A DNA stretch of 49,259 nucleotides from Streptomyces populi (GCF_002911015.1 NZ_KZ626901.1:1-49259); one strand, 5' to 3'; shown: positions 17,923 through 26,786, numbered from the stretch's first letter. Numbers and translations are program-made. The notes: generated by a model from the sequence alone, not told the origin.

Positions 17923-18795
17923 ATGAGCGAGGCACTTCAGTCTCTCCTCGATCTGCTCGACCTCGAGCGGATCGAGGAGAACATCTTCCGCGGCCGTTCC
18001 CGGTCCGCCGTCGTCCCACGGGTCTTCGGCGGACAGGTCGCGGCCCAGGCCCTCGTGGCCGCCGGGCGGACGGTCCCCGAGGACCGGCTCGCCCACTCCC
18101 TGCACGCGTACTTCCTGCGGATCGGCGACCCCGGCGCACCCATCGTGTACTCGGTGGACCGCATCCGCGACGGCCGCTCCTTCACCACCCGCAGGGTGGT
18201 CGCGGTCCAGCACGGACAGCCGATCTTCCACCTCTCCGCGTCCTTCCAGGCGTACGAGGAGGGCATGGAGCACCAGGCCCCGATGCCGCCCGCGCCCGAC
18301 CCGGAGACGCTGCCCACGACCGCCGAGCAACTGCCGCTGTACGCCGACGTCTTCACCGACGCCGACGTCGTGGAGCGCATCCTGGAAGCCCGCGAGTCCG
18401 TCGACCTGCGCTACGTCGACGCGCCGCCGTACGCCACCGTCGGCGAGGCCCGCGAGCCGCGCTCCCAGGTGTGGTTCCGCACCAACGGCAAGCTCGCGGA
18501 CGACCCTCTGCTGCACGTCGTCCTCGCGACCTACGTCTCGGACATGACGCTCCTCGACTCCATCCTGCTCGCCCACGGGCGCGGCGGCTGGGTGACCGGC
18601 GACGTCGTCGGCGCCTCACTGGACCACGCGATGTGGTTCCACCGCCCGTTCCGGGCCGACGAATGGCTGCTCTACGACCAGGAGTCGCCGTCCGCGTCGG
18701 GCGGCCGGGGCCTCGGCCAGGCCCGCATCTACACCCAGGACGGCCGGCTGGCCATCTCGGTGATCCAGGAGGGCGTGGTCCGCGTCCCGCGGTAG
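17923..18795 (+). CDS. tesB: acyl-CoA thioesterase II
   Basis: Double hotdog-fold thioesterase of 290 residues that hydrolyses acyl-CoA to free fatty acid and CoA. TesB hallmarks are FGGQVAAQALVAAGRTVP (first hotdog), HSLHAYFLRIGDPGAPIVYS, and SLDHAMWFHRPFRADEWLLY then DQESPSASGGRGLGQARIY at the C-terminus. This last part contains the Asp-Gln-Thr/Ser-type active site elements of the family. The ATG has only a weak ribosome binding site. It lies close after the dehydrogenase gene and is probably cotranscribed; both act on acyl-CoAs. Confidence 0.93.
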   Translation: MSEALQSLLDLLDLERIEENIFRGRSRSAVVPRVFGGQVAAQALVAAGRTVPEDRLAHSLHAYFLRIGDPGAPIVYSVDRIRDGRSFTTRRVVAVQHGQPIFHLSASFQAYEEGMEHQAPMPPAPDPETLPTTAEQLPLYADVFTDADVVERILEARESVDLRYVDAPPYATVGEAREPRSQVWFRTNGKLADDPLLHVVLATYVSDMTLLDSILLAHGRGGWVTGDVVGASLDHAMWFHRPFRADEWLLYDQESPSASGGRGLGQARIYTQDGRLAISVIQEGVVRVPR

Positions 18796-18805
18796 GCGTT
18801 CCCCG

Positions 18806-18834
18806 GGGGGCGCGCCCGTGCCGGGCGCGCCCCC
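18806..18834. terminator. bidirectional terminator after tesB
   Basis: Perfect 12-bp stem GGGGGCGCGCCC/GGGCGCGCCCCC with a 5-nt loop, between the convergent thioesterase gene and the minus-strand gene at 18877. Confidence 0.75.
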
Positions 18835-18876
18835 GGACCGGTCACCGGGATCCGGACCGGGGGCGCGGGAGGACCC

Positions 18877-19665
18877 TCAGGCCAGGCCCGCCTCCCTGAG
18901 CAGGTACGCCGTCATCGGGTCGTAGTGGCGCGGGCTGAGGACGTGGTCGTCGAGCGGTACCACGACCTGGAGCGTGCCCTCGGACTCGGCGAGGAAGAGC
19001 GCCGGGTCGTTGCTGTCGGCGTAGCCCACGGAGTCCACCCCGTGCCGGCCCGCGTAGCCGGCCCAGCCGTGGTCGGCCACGACCAGGTCGGGCAGCGGTC
19101 TGCCCTCCCGCTCCAGCCCGGTCAGGATCGCGCGCATCGGCTCGCCCGAGTGGGTGTGCCACAGCGTGGCGCCGTGCTCCAGGACCGCCACGTCCGCGAA
19201 CTGCATGACGTACCCCTCGTCCGTCTGCAGACCGTCCGGGATCACCACGATCTCGCAGCCGGCGGCGCGCAGGGCGGCGGCCGTCGCCCGGTGCACGTCC
19301 AGCAGCCCCCCGGGGTGACCGGTCGCGAACAGCACCCGCTGCCGGTCCTCGGCCGCCTTGCGCAGCCGGGCCGCGAGACGGTCCAGCGCGTCCACGGTCA
19401 GCTCGGGGTCGATGGTGTCCTGGCCGTAGCGGTGCTCCGGGTCGTCGCTGACGCCGACCCGCTCCGCCATCACCGCGAGCACGTCCTGCTCGTCGCTCCA
19501 GCGGTCGCCGAGTTCCAGACCGAGCCACCAGTTGCGCTCGCCGTTCGCCAGCTTGCGGTAGTGGGAGAGGTTGTTCTCGCGAGGCGTGGCGACATCGCCC
19601 GCGATACGGGTCTTCACGAGGTGGGCGACGAGTTCGGCGCGGCTGGGCGTCCCGGGTATCGGCAT
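18877..19665 (-). CDS. conserved protein, putative phosphatase-like hydrolase
   Basis: Cytosolic protein of 262 residues, conserved in Streptomyces as far as I recall and sometimes labelled phosphatase, but I cannot name a proven reaction. Visible features: FATGHPGGLLDVHRATAAAL with a Gly-rich turn and two His, DLVVADHGWAGYAGRHGVDS then VGYADSNDPAL, and WHTHSGEPMRAIL. The repeated Asp/His-containing turns suggest a metal-dependent hydrolase active site, which is inference. The ATG (MPIPGTPSRA) fits the family-like N-terminus. It is convergent with tesB and follows the PucR gene on the same strand, from which it is separated by a strong hairpin. Confidence 0.6.
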   Translation of the reverse strand: MPIPGTPSRAELVAHLVKTRIAGDVATPRENNLSHYRKLANGERNWWLGLELGDRWSDEQDVLAVMAERVGVSDDPEHRYGQDTIDPELTVDALDRLAARLRKAAEDRQRVLFATGHPGGLLDVHRATAAALRAAGCEIVVIPDGLQTDEGYVMQFADVAVLEHGATLWHTHSGEPMRAILTGLEREGRPLPDLVVADHGWAGYAGRHGVDSVGYADSNDPALFLAESEGTLQVVVPLDDHVLSPRHYDPMTAYLLREAGLA

Positions 19666-19701
19666 AGCACCATTGTGCCGGTGCGCCCGGGCCCGGGGCG
19701 C

Positions 19702-19758
19702 GGCCGTCCCCGTCGCTGGGACGCGCGTCACTCGGGGGGCCCGGCGACGGGGACGGCC
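19702..19758 (-). terminator. strong hairpin after the PucR gene
   Basis: A 19-bp stem (GGCCGTCCCCGTCGCTGGG with CCCGGCGACGGGGACGGCC, one G-U/T-G pair) closes a 19-nt loop. It lies just beyond the PucR stop codon and would separate it from the downstream gene. Confidence 0.7.
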
Positions 19759-19772
19759 AGGGCGCCCCGGGG

Positions 19773-21335
19773 TCAGCCCTCCCTGAGCGCGAACCACAAC
19801 TCCATGCGTACGTCCGGGTCGTCGAGGTCGGCGTCCAACAACGCGGCGCAGCGGGCGACGCGTTGGCGGACGGTGTTGCGGTGGACGGACAGGGCCACCG
19901 CGGTGCGGTCCCAACTGCCGTGCAGGGAGAGCCAGGTGCGCAGGGTCTCGGTCAGGGCGGGAGTGCCGGCGACGGGGGCGAGCAGGGTCCGGGCGTGGTC
20001 CTCGGCGTCCGCCGGGGGGACGAGGTCGGCGAGCGCGGGACGCTCGCCGTGCTGGACGACGGCCGCCCGGGTGGCCCGGGCGCGGGCCAGCGCGCGGGCC
20101 GCCTGGGCGTCGGCGGCCGCCCAGCCCCGCGGGTCCGCGGGCGCGCTGACCCCGCAGGTCCAGCCCGGCTGCGCGGCGGGCGCGCGGTCGCCGGGGACGA
20201 GGACGCGGACGACGCCGTCGTCGCCGGCGTCCACCAGCGTGGAGCCCAGCGCCGCCGCCAGCGCGGAGGCGGAGACGGCGTCCGGGGCGGGGCCGTCCCC
20301 GGCGGGGCGCGCGTGCACGACCACCCACCGCTCACCGCCGAGAAGGGGCGCCACCGCCTCGGGTGCCGTCCCGAGCAGCAGCCGCACCAGGGCCGCCGTC
20401 CGCGCGGCCCCGCTCGCGCTCTGGTGCTCCCCGGTGAGCAGGGAGAGCAGCACGGACGCGACGGAGGCGATCGTGTGGTCGCCGGGGTCGCGGCGCGGAG
20501 CCGCGACGCCCAGGACGAAGCCCCGGCCGCTGCCGAGGGCGTAGGCCGTGAGGTGGACGCCGTCCACGGTGTCGGTCGCGGAGGCCGGGGCGGGACCCCG
20601 GTCCTCGCGGGGCCGCACGACGCCGACGAGCTCGGCCAGTGCCTCCCCGGGGACCCCCGCGTCCGCCGGGAGCCTCCCCGCGTGGGCCAGTTCCGTGCCC
20701 TCCGGGCCGTACAGGGCCGCCCGGCCGTCCACCCGCCGGGCGAGCTGCCGCAGGACCGCCGGTACCGGATCGGGGCGGGCGGCGGCGGCCGCCAGGCTCT
20801 GCTGGGCCTCGGTCACCCGGCGCAGCTCGGCCAGCCGGGCCTGGGCCATGAGCTGCCACACCGCGCGGGCGACCCCGGAGAACGTCGTCCGGGGCGGGAC
20901 CTCGAGGAGGGGCAGCCCGTAGGTGTCGCAGGCCGCGACGAGGGCGGGCGGGACCGTGTCGTGCACCGGCGCCAGGCCGAACCCCAGGGCCGCGCCGCCC
21001 GCCGCGACGATCCGGGAGACATAGCCGTCGAAGTACTCCTCCGGGCCGGGGGTGTCCCCGTCGCGATCGGCCGCGGCGGGCACGTGGACCCCCGCCGTCA
21101 GCAGCAGCTCGCCGCCCAGCAGGTACGGGTAGAGGTCGGCCATCTCCGAGGTGTGCGCCCAGTGGATCACCGTGTCGGGCTCCGCGGGTCCGGCGATCAG
21201 GCGCAGGCCCAGGTCCTCACGGGCCAGGAGCGCCGACAGCGGCACCGGAGGTGTCGGCGGCACGGCCGGGACGGGTGCGGCCGGGGGCGGTGTGGACGAG
21301 AGCGGTGCGGACGGGGGCTGCGGCTCCTCCGGCAT
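19773..21335 (-). CDS. PucR-family transcriptional regulator
   Basis: Regulator of 520 residues. A Pro/Ser-rich N-terminal tail (about residues 1-30) precedes the PucR sensor domain (SALLAREDLGLRLIAGPAEP through the TYGLPLLEVPPRT turn). The middle is the usual GGDEF-like/CdaR region, and the C-terminus is the PucR helix-turn-helix: LRTWLSLHGSWDRTAVALSV followed by HRNTVRQRVARCAALLDADL. PucR proteins control purine, allantoin, amino acid or GABA catabolism and usually activate neighbouring genes. It is divergent from the symporter-ureohydrolase-ThDP enzyme genes and is probably their regulator. The ATG at 21335 follows GGAGGAAAGG; an in-frame ATG at 21353 is also possible. Confidence 0.88.
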   Translation of the reverse strand: MPEEPQPPSAPLSSTPPPAAPVPAVPPTPPVPLSALLAREDLGLRLIAGPAEPDTVIHWAHTSEMADLYPYLLGGELLLTAGVHVPAAADRDGDTPGPEEYFDGYVSRIVAAGGAALGFGLAPVHDTVPPALVAACDTYGLPLLEVPPRTTFSGVARAVWQLMAQARLAELRRVTEAQQSLAAAAARPDPVPAVLRQLARRVDGRAALYGPEGTELAHAGRLPADAGVPGEALAELVGVVRPREDRGPAPASATDTVDGVHLTAYALGSGRGFVLGVAAPRRDPGDHTIASVASVLLSLLTGEHQSASGAARTAALVRLLLGTAPEAVAPLLGGERWVVVHARPAGDGPAPDAVSASALAAALGSTLVDAGDDGVVRVLVPGDRAPAAQPGWTCGVSAPADPRGWAAADAQAARALARARATRAAVVQHGERPALADLVPPADAEDHARTLLAPVAGTPALTETLRTWLSLHGSWDRTAVALSVHRNTVRQRVARCAALLDADLDDPDVRMELWFALREG

Positions 21336-21518
21336 GGTGGACCTTTCCTCCATTCCGTTCGCGTCGAGTGGATGAAACGTACACTTCGCAGTCGCTTTCC
21401 GGCCACCTAATGTCGGTCCCGACCGGCAGTCACGGGTACGGGCGGATGTCCCCGCGATCACGTGCCGGCTCGTCCCCCGCATCCCCGCACGACACGCCAC
21501 CGAACGCCTGGAGGACCC

Positions 21519-22982
21519 ATGGCCGTCGACTACACAGTGATCGTCGTCTATCTGGCCGGCATGCTGGCCATGGGCTGGTGGGGCATGCGCCGCGCCAAGT
21601 CCAAGAGCGACTTCCTCGTCGCGGGGCGTCGGCTCGGGCCCGTCATGTACTCCGGCACCATGGCCGCCATCGTCCTGGGCGGCGCGTCCACCATCGGCGG
21701 CGTCGGCCTCGGCTACCAGTACGGCCTCTCGGGCGCCTGGATGGTCTTCACCATCGGCCTCGGCCTGCTCGCGCTCAGCGTCTTCTTCTCCGCCCGCATC
21801 GCCCGGCTGAAGGTCTACACCGTCTCCGAGATGCTCGACCTGCGCTACGGCGGCCGGGCCGGGCTCATCTCCGGGGTCGTGATGTGGGCGTACACGCTGA
21901 TGCTCGCGGTCACCTCGACCATCGCGTACGCCACGATCTTCGACGTCCTCTTCGACATGAACCGGACACTCGCGATCGTCCTCGGCGGTTCGATCGTCGT
22001 CGCCTACTCGACCCTCGGCGGCATGTGGTCGATCACCCTCACCGACATGGTGCAGTTCGTGGTCAAGACGGTCGGCGTGCTGCTCCTGCTCCTGCCCATC
22101 GCGGTCGTCAAGGCCGGCGGCTTCTCGGAGATGAAGGCCAAGCTGCCCACCGAGTACTTCGACCCGCTGGGCATCGGCGGCGAGACGATCTTCACCTACG
22201 TCCTCATCTACACCTTCGGCATGCTGATCGGCCAGGACATCTGGCAGCGCGTGTTCACCGCGCGCAACGACCGGACCGCCAAGTGGGGCGGCACCGTGGC
22301 CGGCACGTACTGCCTGGTGTACGCCCTCGCCGGCGCCGTCATCGGCACGGCCGCCAAGGTCCTCTACCCGAAGCTGCCCAGCGCCGACGCCGCCTTCGCG
22401 ACCATCGTCAAGGACGAACTCCCCGTCGGTGTGCGCGGACTGGTGCTCGCCGCGGCCCTCGCCGCCGTGATGTCCACCTCCTCCGGCGCCCTGATCGCCT
22501 GCGCCACCGTCGCCAACAACGACATCTGGTCGCGGCTGCGCGGAGTGGTGAAGCGCGACACCGCGGGCGACCACGACGAGGTCAAGGGCAACCGCGCCTT
22601 CATCCTGGTCATGGGCATCGCCGTGATCTGCACGGCGATCGCGATCGACAACGTGGTCGAGGCGCTGACCGTCGCCTACAACCTGCTCGTCGGCGGCCTG
22701 CTGGTCCCGATCCTGGGCGGTCTGCTGTGGAAGCGCGGCACGGTGCACGGCGCGCTCGCCTCCGTCGTCGTCGGTGGTCTCGCCGTCATCGGCCTGATGG
22801 CCTCGTACGGCATCCTGGCGAACGAGCCCGTCTACTACGGGCTCCTCCTCTCCCTGGCCGCGTACGTGATCGTCTCGCTGGCCACGCCGGCGACCGACGC
22901 CGCGGTGCTGGCCGCCTGGCGGGAGCGGCTCGCGGGCCGTGACGCCGAACCCGTGTCCGAACCGGTCCCGGTTCACCAGTAG
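21519..22982 (+). CDS. sodium:solute symporter (SSS family)
   Basis: Integral membrane protein of 487 residues with about 13 transmembrane segments, Na+-coupled uptake type. Family features are the early Gly-rich GRRLGPVMYSGTMAAIVLGG then ASTIGG (the region of the ion-binding first helix), SEMLDLRYG, and GQDIWQRVFTARNDRTAKWG. The mid-protein ALAAVMSTSSGALIACATV carries the Ser/Thr cluster expected at the Na2 site. The ATG follows GGAGG by 4 bases. It precedes the ureohydrolase gene by 63 bp and lies divergent to PucR, so it is likely the importer of whatever the next two enzymes degrade. Substrate cannot be read from sequence. Confidence 0.9.
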   Translation: MAVDYTVIVVYLAGMLAMGWWGMRRAKSKSDFLVAGRRLGPVMYSGTMAAIVLGGASTIGGVGLGYQYGLSGAWMVFTIGLGLLALSVFFSARIARLKVYTVSEMLDLRYGGRAGLISGVVMWAYTLMLAVTSTIAYATIFDVLFDMNRTLAIVLGGSIVVAYSTLGGMWSITLTDMVQFVVKTVGVLLLLLPIAVVKAGGFSEMKAKLPTEYFDPLGIGGETIFTYVLIYTFGMLIGQDIWQRVFTARNDRTAKWGGTVAGTYCLVYALAGAVIGTAAKVLYPKLPSADAAFATIVKDELPVGVRGLVLAAALAAVMSTSSGALIACATVANNDIWSRLRGVVKRDTAGDHDEVKGNRAFILVMGIAVICTAIAIDNVVEALTVAYNLLVGGLLVPILGGLLWKRGTVHGALASVVVGGLAVIGLMASYGILANEPVYYGLLLSLAAYVIVSLATPATDAAVLAAWRERLAGRDAEPVSEPVPVHQ

Positions 22983-22988
22983 AGTCGT

Positions 22989-23010
22989 AGTACTTGTACT
23001 TAGTTGTACA
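22989..23010 (+). promoter_or_regulatory. phased TTGTAC direct repeats before the ureohydrolase gene
   Basis: TTGTAC occurs at 22994-22999 and 23004-23009, exactly 10 bp apart, in an unusually A+T-rich patch between the symporter and ureohydrolase genes. The one-turn spacing suggests a protein binding site or an internal promoter. No known consensus was recognised. Confidence 0.35.
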
Positions 23011-23045
23011 TACGCGACGAAGCGTAGGAAAGAAGGCAAAACCCC

Positions 23046-24014
23046 ATGAGCAGCAACGAGACGCCCCGCGGCCCCGTCGATTCGTCCCGCATCCCGCGGT
23101 ACGCCGGCCCCGCGACCTTCGCCCGGCTACCGCGCCTCGACGAGGTCGGCACCACCGACGTCGCCGTCGTCGGCGTGCCGTTCGACTCCGGCGTCTCGTA
23201 CCGGCCGGGCGCCCGCTTCGGCGGCAACGCGATCCGCGAGGCGTCCCGGCTGCTGCGCCCCTACAACCCGGCGCAGGACGCCTCCCCGTTCGCCCTCGCG
23301 CAGGTCGCGGACGCCGGAGACATCGCGGCGAACCCGTTCAACATCAACGAGGCCGTGGAGACGGTCGAGGCCGCCGCGGACGAACTGCTCGGCACCGGCG
23401 CCCGCCTGATGACCCTCGGCGGCGACCACACCATCGCGCTGCCCCTGCTGCGCTCCGTGGCCAAGAAGCACGGTCCCGTCGCGCTGCTCCACTTCGACGC
23501 GCACCTCGACACCTGGGACACCTACTTCGGCGCCGAGTACACCCACGGCACCCCGTTCCGCCGCGCCGTCGAGGAGGGCATCCTCGACACCGAGGCGCTC
23601 TCCCACGTCGGCATCCGCGGCCCGCTGTACGGCAAGCAGGACCTCACCGACGACGAGAAGATGGGCTTCGGCATCGTCACCTCGGCGGACGTCTACCGCC
23701 GCGGTGCCGACGAGGTCGCCGACCAGCTCCGCCAGCGCATCGGGAACCGCCCGCTCTACATCTCCATCGACATCGACTGCCTCGACCCGGCGCACGCGCC
23801 CGGCACCGGCACCCCGGAGGCGGGCGGCATGACCTCCCGCGAACTCCTGGAGATCCTGCGCGGACTGTCGTCCTGCAACCTGGTCTCGGCCGACGTCGTC
23901 GAGGTCGCCCCCGCGTACGACCACGCCGAGATCACCGCGGTGGCCGCGTCCCACACCGCGTACGAACTGACCACCATCATGTCCCGCCAGATCGCGGAGG
24001 CCCGGAGCAAGTGA
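23046..24014 (+). CDS. speB: agmatinase-family ureohydrolase
   Basis: Binuclear manganese amidinohydrolase of 322 residues that releases urea from a guanidino substrate, in the arginase/agmatinase family. All six metal ligands are present: H128 (GGDHTIALP), D151, H153 and D155 (DAHLDTW), and D242 and D244 (SIDIDCLDPAHAPGTGTPE). The last motif is agmatinase-like. Agmatine, guanidinobutyrate or another guanidino compound could be the substrate. The ATG follows AGGAAAGAAGG. Its stop overlaps the GTG of the ThDP enzyme gene, so the two proteins are translationally coupled, and the symporter gene precedes it. Confidence 0.9.
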   Translation: MSSNETPRGPVDSSRIPRYAGPATFARLPRLDEVGTTDVAVVGVPFDSGVSYRPGARFGGNAIREASRLLRPYNPAQDASPFALAQVADAGDIAANPFNINEAVETVEAAADELLGTGARLMTLGGDHTIALPLLRSVAKKHGPVALLHFDAHLDTWDTYFGAEYTHGTPFRRAVEEGILDTEALSHVGIRGPLYGKQDLTDDEKMGFGIVTSADVYRRGADEVADQLRQRIGNRPLYISIDIDCLDPAHAPGTGTPEAGGMTSRELLEILRGLSSCNLVSADVVEVAPAYDHAEITAVAASHTAYELTTIMSRQIAEARSK

Positions 24015-25696
24015 CCCACGACCACGACCTGGTTCTCCGCCCGACGGCGGCTCAGACGGAGGCCGCGCTCAACCCGCCCCCCGGCCGCAACGGCGGAGAC
24101 CTGGTCGTGGAGACCCTCTCCGGTCTCGGCGCGACCACCGTCTTCGGACTGCCCGGCCAGCACGCGCTCGGCATGTTCGACGCGCTGCGCCGTTCGTCCC
24201 TGACGTACGTCGGACTGCGCGTCGAGAACAACGCGGGCTTCGCCGCGGACGCCTACGGCCGGATCACCGGCGAGGCCGCGCCGCTGCTGCTCTCCACCGG
24301 CCCCGGTGCGCTGACCTCGCTCGCCGCGCTCCAGGAGGCGCGGGCCGCCTCGGCGCCCGTCCTCGCCATCAGCAGCCAGGTCCCGACCGCGGGCCTCGGC
24401 GGCGGGCGGCACGGCTATCTGCACGAACTGCCCGACCAGCAGGCCTCGTTCAGGGGCGTGGTGAAGTCGGTCCACACGGTCCGTACGCAGTCGCAGATCC
24501 CCTCCGCCATCGCGGCGGCCTGGGAGTCGGCGCTGACCGCCCCGCACGGGCCGGTCTGGGTGGAGATCCCGCAGGACGTCCTGCTCGCCGAGACCCACCT
24601 GCCGCAGGTCACGGCGATGGACGCGACCCCGGAGGACGTCGTCCCGCGCCCCGAACTGACCGCGCTGGCCGCCCACCTGCTGTCCTCGGCGGCCCGTCCC
24701 GCGATCATCGCGGGCGGCGGGGTCGTGCGCGCGGACGCTTCCGGCAAGCTGCGCGCGCTCGCCGAGAGGCTGAACGCCCCGGTCGTCACCACCTTCGGCG
24801 GGAAGGGCGCCTTCCCCTGGGAGCACCCGCTCTCGCTCCAGTCCTGGCTGGAGGACCGGCACACCACCGACTTCCTGGAGGACGCGGACGTCCTGCTGGT
24901 CGTCGGCTCCGGCCTCGGTGAACTGTCCTCGAACTACCACACGTTCAAGCCCCGCGGCCGGGTGATCCAGATCGAGGCCGACCTCGGCAAGCTGGAGTCC
25001 AACCACCCGGCGATCGGCATCCACGCGGACGCGCGCCTCGCGCTGTCCGCGCTCCTGGAGACGGTGGAGGAACGCCCCGATCCGACGGCGGCGGACCGCG
25101 TGAGCACCGTCCTCGCCCGGGTCGCGGAACGCATCGCCGCACAGGAACTCACCCTGGAACAGGGCTTGCTGGCCTCCGTCCGCGCCGCCCTGCCGGCCGG
25201 TTCGCCGTCCTTCTGGGACATGACGATCCTGGCCTACTGGGCGTGGTCGGCCTTCGACCCGCGCGGCGCCAACACCATGCACTCCGCCCAGGGCGCCGGC
25301 GGCCTCGGCTACGGCTTCCCGGCGGCGCTCGGCGCGGCGGCGGCCGACCCCTCCCGCCCCGTCCTCGCGGTGTCCGGCGACGGCGGCGCGCTGTACTCGA
25401 TCGCCGAACTCGCCACGGCCAGGCAGTACGACCTGAACGTCACCTGGCTGATCGTCGACGACGGCGGCTACGGCATCCTGCGCGAGTACATGACCGACGC
25501 CTTCGGCCAGGCCACGGCGACGGAGCTGGCCCGCCCCGACTACGTGGCGCTGGCCGAGTCCTTCGGCGTCCCGGGAGTCCGCACGACCCCCGAGACGCTG
25601 GAGGAGGACCTGGCGAAGGCCCTGGCCGCTCCCGGCCCCTCGGTGGTGGTCCTGCCGGCGGTGCTGAGGATGTTCGCGCCGACCCACCTGGGCTGA
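24011..25696 (+). CDS. thiamine-diphosphate-dependent enzyme, acetolactate synthase-like
   Basis: ThDP enzyme of 561 residues with the three domains of the acetolactate synthase superfamily (PYR, central, PP). The catalytic Glu is E72 in VENNAGFAADAYGR. The ThDP-Mg motif is G456-D-G-G followed after the canonical spacing by D483-D484 (IVDDGGYGIL), where most relatives have Asn-Asn or Asp-Asn. The central domain is intact (PAIIAGGGVVRADASGKL). It is not a standard acetolactate synthase: no small subunit gene is adjacent. The GTG start overlaps the ureohydrolase stop. The reaction is unknown; coupling to a ureohydrolase suggests that it acts in the same guanidino or amino acid pathway. Confidence 0.87.
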   Translation: MTHDHDLVLRPTAAQTEAALNPPPGRNGGDLVVETLSGLGATTVFGLPGQHALGMFDALRRSSLTYVGLRVENNAGFAADAYGRITGEAAPLLLSTGPGALTSLAALQEARAASAPVLAISSQVPTAGLGGGRHGYLHELPDQQASFRGVVKSVHTVRTQSQIPSAIAAAWESALTAPHGPVWVEIPQDVLLAETHLPQVTAMDATPEDVVPRPELTALAAHLLSSAARPAIIAGGGVVRADASGKLRALAERLNAPVVTTFGGKGAFPWEHPLSLQSWLEDRHTTDFLEDADVLLVVGSGLGELSSNYHTFKPRGRVIQIEADLGKLESNHPAIGIHADARLALSALLETVEERPDPTAADRVSTVLARVAERIAAQELTLEQGLLASVRAALPAGSPSFWDMTILAYWAWSAFDPRGANTMHSAQGAGGLGYGFPAALGAAAADPSRPVLAVSGDGGALYSIAELATARQYDLNVTWLIVDDGGYGILREYMTDAFGQATATELARPDYVALAESFGVPGVRTTPETLEEDLAKALAAPGPSVVVLPAVLRMFAPTHLG

Positions 25697-25725
25697 GGGG
25701 CCGCCCTCGCCGGGAACGAGCGCCA

Positions 25726-25761
25726 CCCCGGGACCCCTCCCGAGCGGAAGGGGTCCCGGGG
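25726..25761. terminator. bidirectional terminator
   Basis: Perfect 13-bp stem CCCCGGGACCCCT/AGGGGTCCCGGGG with a 10-nt loop, between the convergent ThDP enzyme gene and the endonuclease gene. Confidence 0.75.
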
Positions 25762-25778
25762 CTCACGGGCCCGCCCGT

Positions 25779-26582
25779 CTACCAGATCGCCTCGACCCAC
25801 TCCGGGTGGTCGATGAACGGGTTGCGGTTGTGCTGGTAGGAGTCGTAGATGACCTGGTTGCGCTTCTCCTCGAAGGCGCTCGGCGGGTCCTGCTCGTTCC
25901 ACGCCTTGAGGACGGAGAGCTTGCCCATGTAGGGGTTGCTCCCGTTGTTCACCTTCTCGTTGGGCTCCAGGTTCGCGAAGCCGTCGTCGCCCTCGTAGCG
26001 GACCGCCATGTAGAGGATCATGCGGGCCACGTCGCCCTTGTCCGCGTCGCGCGGCTCGAAGGAGTCGGAGTCGACCTTGCTGCCGCCGCCGTTGGTGACG
26101 GCGCTGCCCCCGTTGTCGAAGTCCAGGTTGCCGCGGATGCTGTTGACCTGGACGTCCGCCGGACGCAGGTGGTGCAGGTCGGTGCCGGGGCCGGTCACCT
26201 CGCCGAAGTCCCCGTGCGACTTGGCCCAGGTGTGCTCGCGGTTCCAGTCGCCGACGTCGCCGCCGTTGAGGGACTTGGCGCGCGAGACGCCGCTGTACAG
26301 CAGGATCACGTTGCTGCTGTTGTTCGGGTCCTGGTCGGTGGCCATCAGCGCGTTCCAGACGGCGGAGTACGAGATCTTGGTCTGGCTGCTGATGATGGTG
26401 TGCAGCGAGGACTTCAGGCTCGTGCCGGACTTGCCGATCGCGTTCTTGTAGTACGTGCTGTCGTACGCGGTGGTGGTGGCGCTCGCGGGGGTCGCGGTCA
26501 GCGTCGGAAGGGTGATCCCGACGAGGACTGCGGAGGTGGCCACCGCCAGGGTCTTCCAACGGCGTATCTGCGTGGCGGGCAT
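25779..26582 (-). CDS. secreted endonuclease I-type nuclease
   Basis: Extracellular DNase/RNase-like enzyme of 267 residues in the Endonuclease_1 (EndA/NucM) family. A Sec signal peptide covers the first 36 residues or so (RRWKTLAVATSAVLVGITLP ending TPASA). Catalytic and metal-binding motifs are visible: WNREHTWAKSHG with the essential His, DLHHLRPADVQVNSIRGN, and HNRNPFIDHPEWVEAIW at the end. Likely roles are nutrient scavenging of DNA or spore-cycle recycling. It is a single gene, convergent with the ThDP enzyme gene. Confidence 0.93.
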   Translation of the reverse strand: MPATQIRRWKTLAVATSAVLVGITLPTLTATPASATTTAYDSTYYKNAIGKSGTSLKSSLHTIISSQTKISYSAVWNALMATDQDPNNSSNVILLYSGVSRAKSLNGGDVGDWNREHTWAKSHGDFGEVTGPGTDLHHLRPADVQVNSIRGNLDFDNGGSAVTNGGGSKVDSDSFEPRDADKGDVARMILYMAVRYEGDDGFANLEPNEKVNNGSNPYMGKLSVLKAWNEQDPPSAFEEKRNQVIYDSYQHNRNPFIDHPEWVEAIW

Positions 26583-26724
26583 CGTGGGGTGTCCGTTCTA
26601 CGCGGGTTGAATGGAGCGGGTAATCGGGAGGGTGACATGGACATGCGGTTCTGAGGGTTAAGGGGGCGTGTTGGTTCTGTGTCGGGATTCAACAACTCGG
26701 TTTTTCTTCGCGGGACATGACGGA

Positions 26725-26764
26725 ACGGACGTCCCGCGACCAATGGGGGCCGGGGGACGTCCGT
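26725..26764 (-). terminator. terminator after the GT39-type gene
   Basis: 11-bp perfect stem ACGGACGTCCC/GGGACGTCCGT with an 18-nt loop, 23 bp beyond the stop codon of the membrane glycosyltransferase gene. Confidence 0.65.
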
Positions 26765-26786
26765 CGGGGTATGCCGGGACGCGGGA

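Noticed and set aside
22994..24010. A possible 340-residue N-terminal extension of the ThDP enzyme.
   Set aside because: It is the shifted frame of the ureohydrolase gene, which has all its metal ligands in its own frame.
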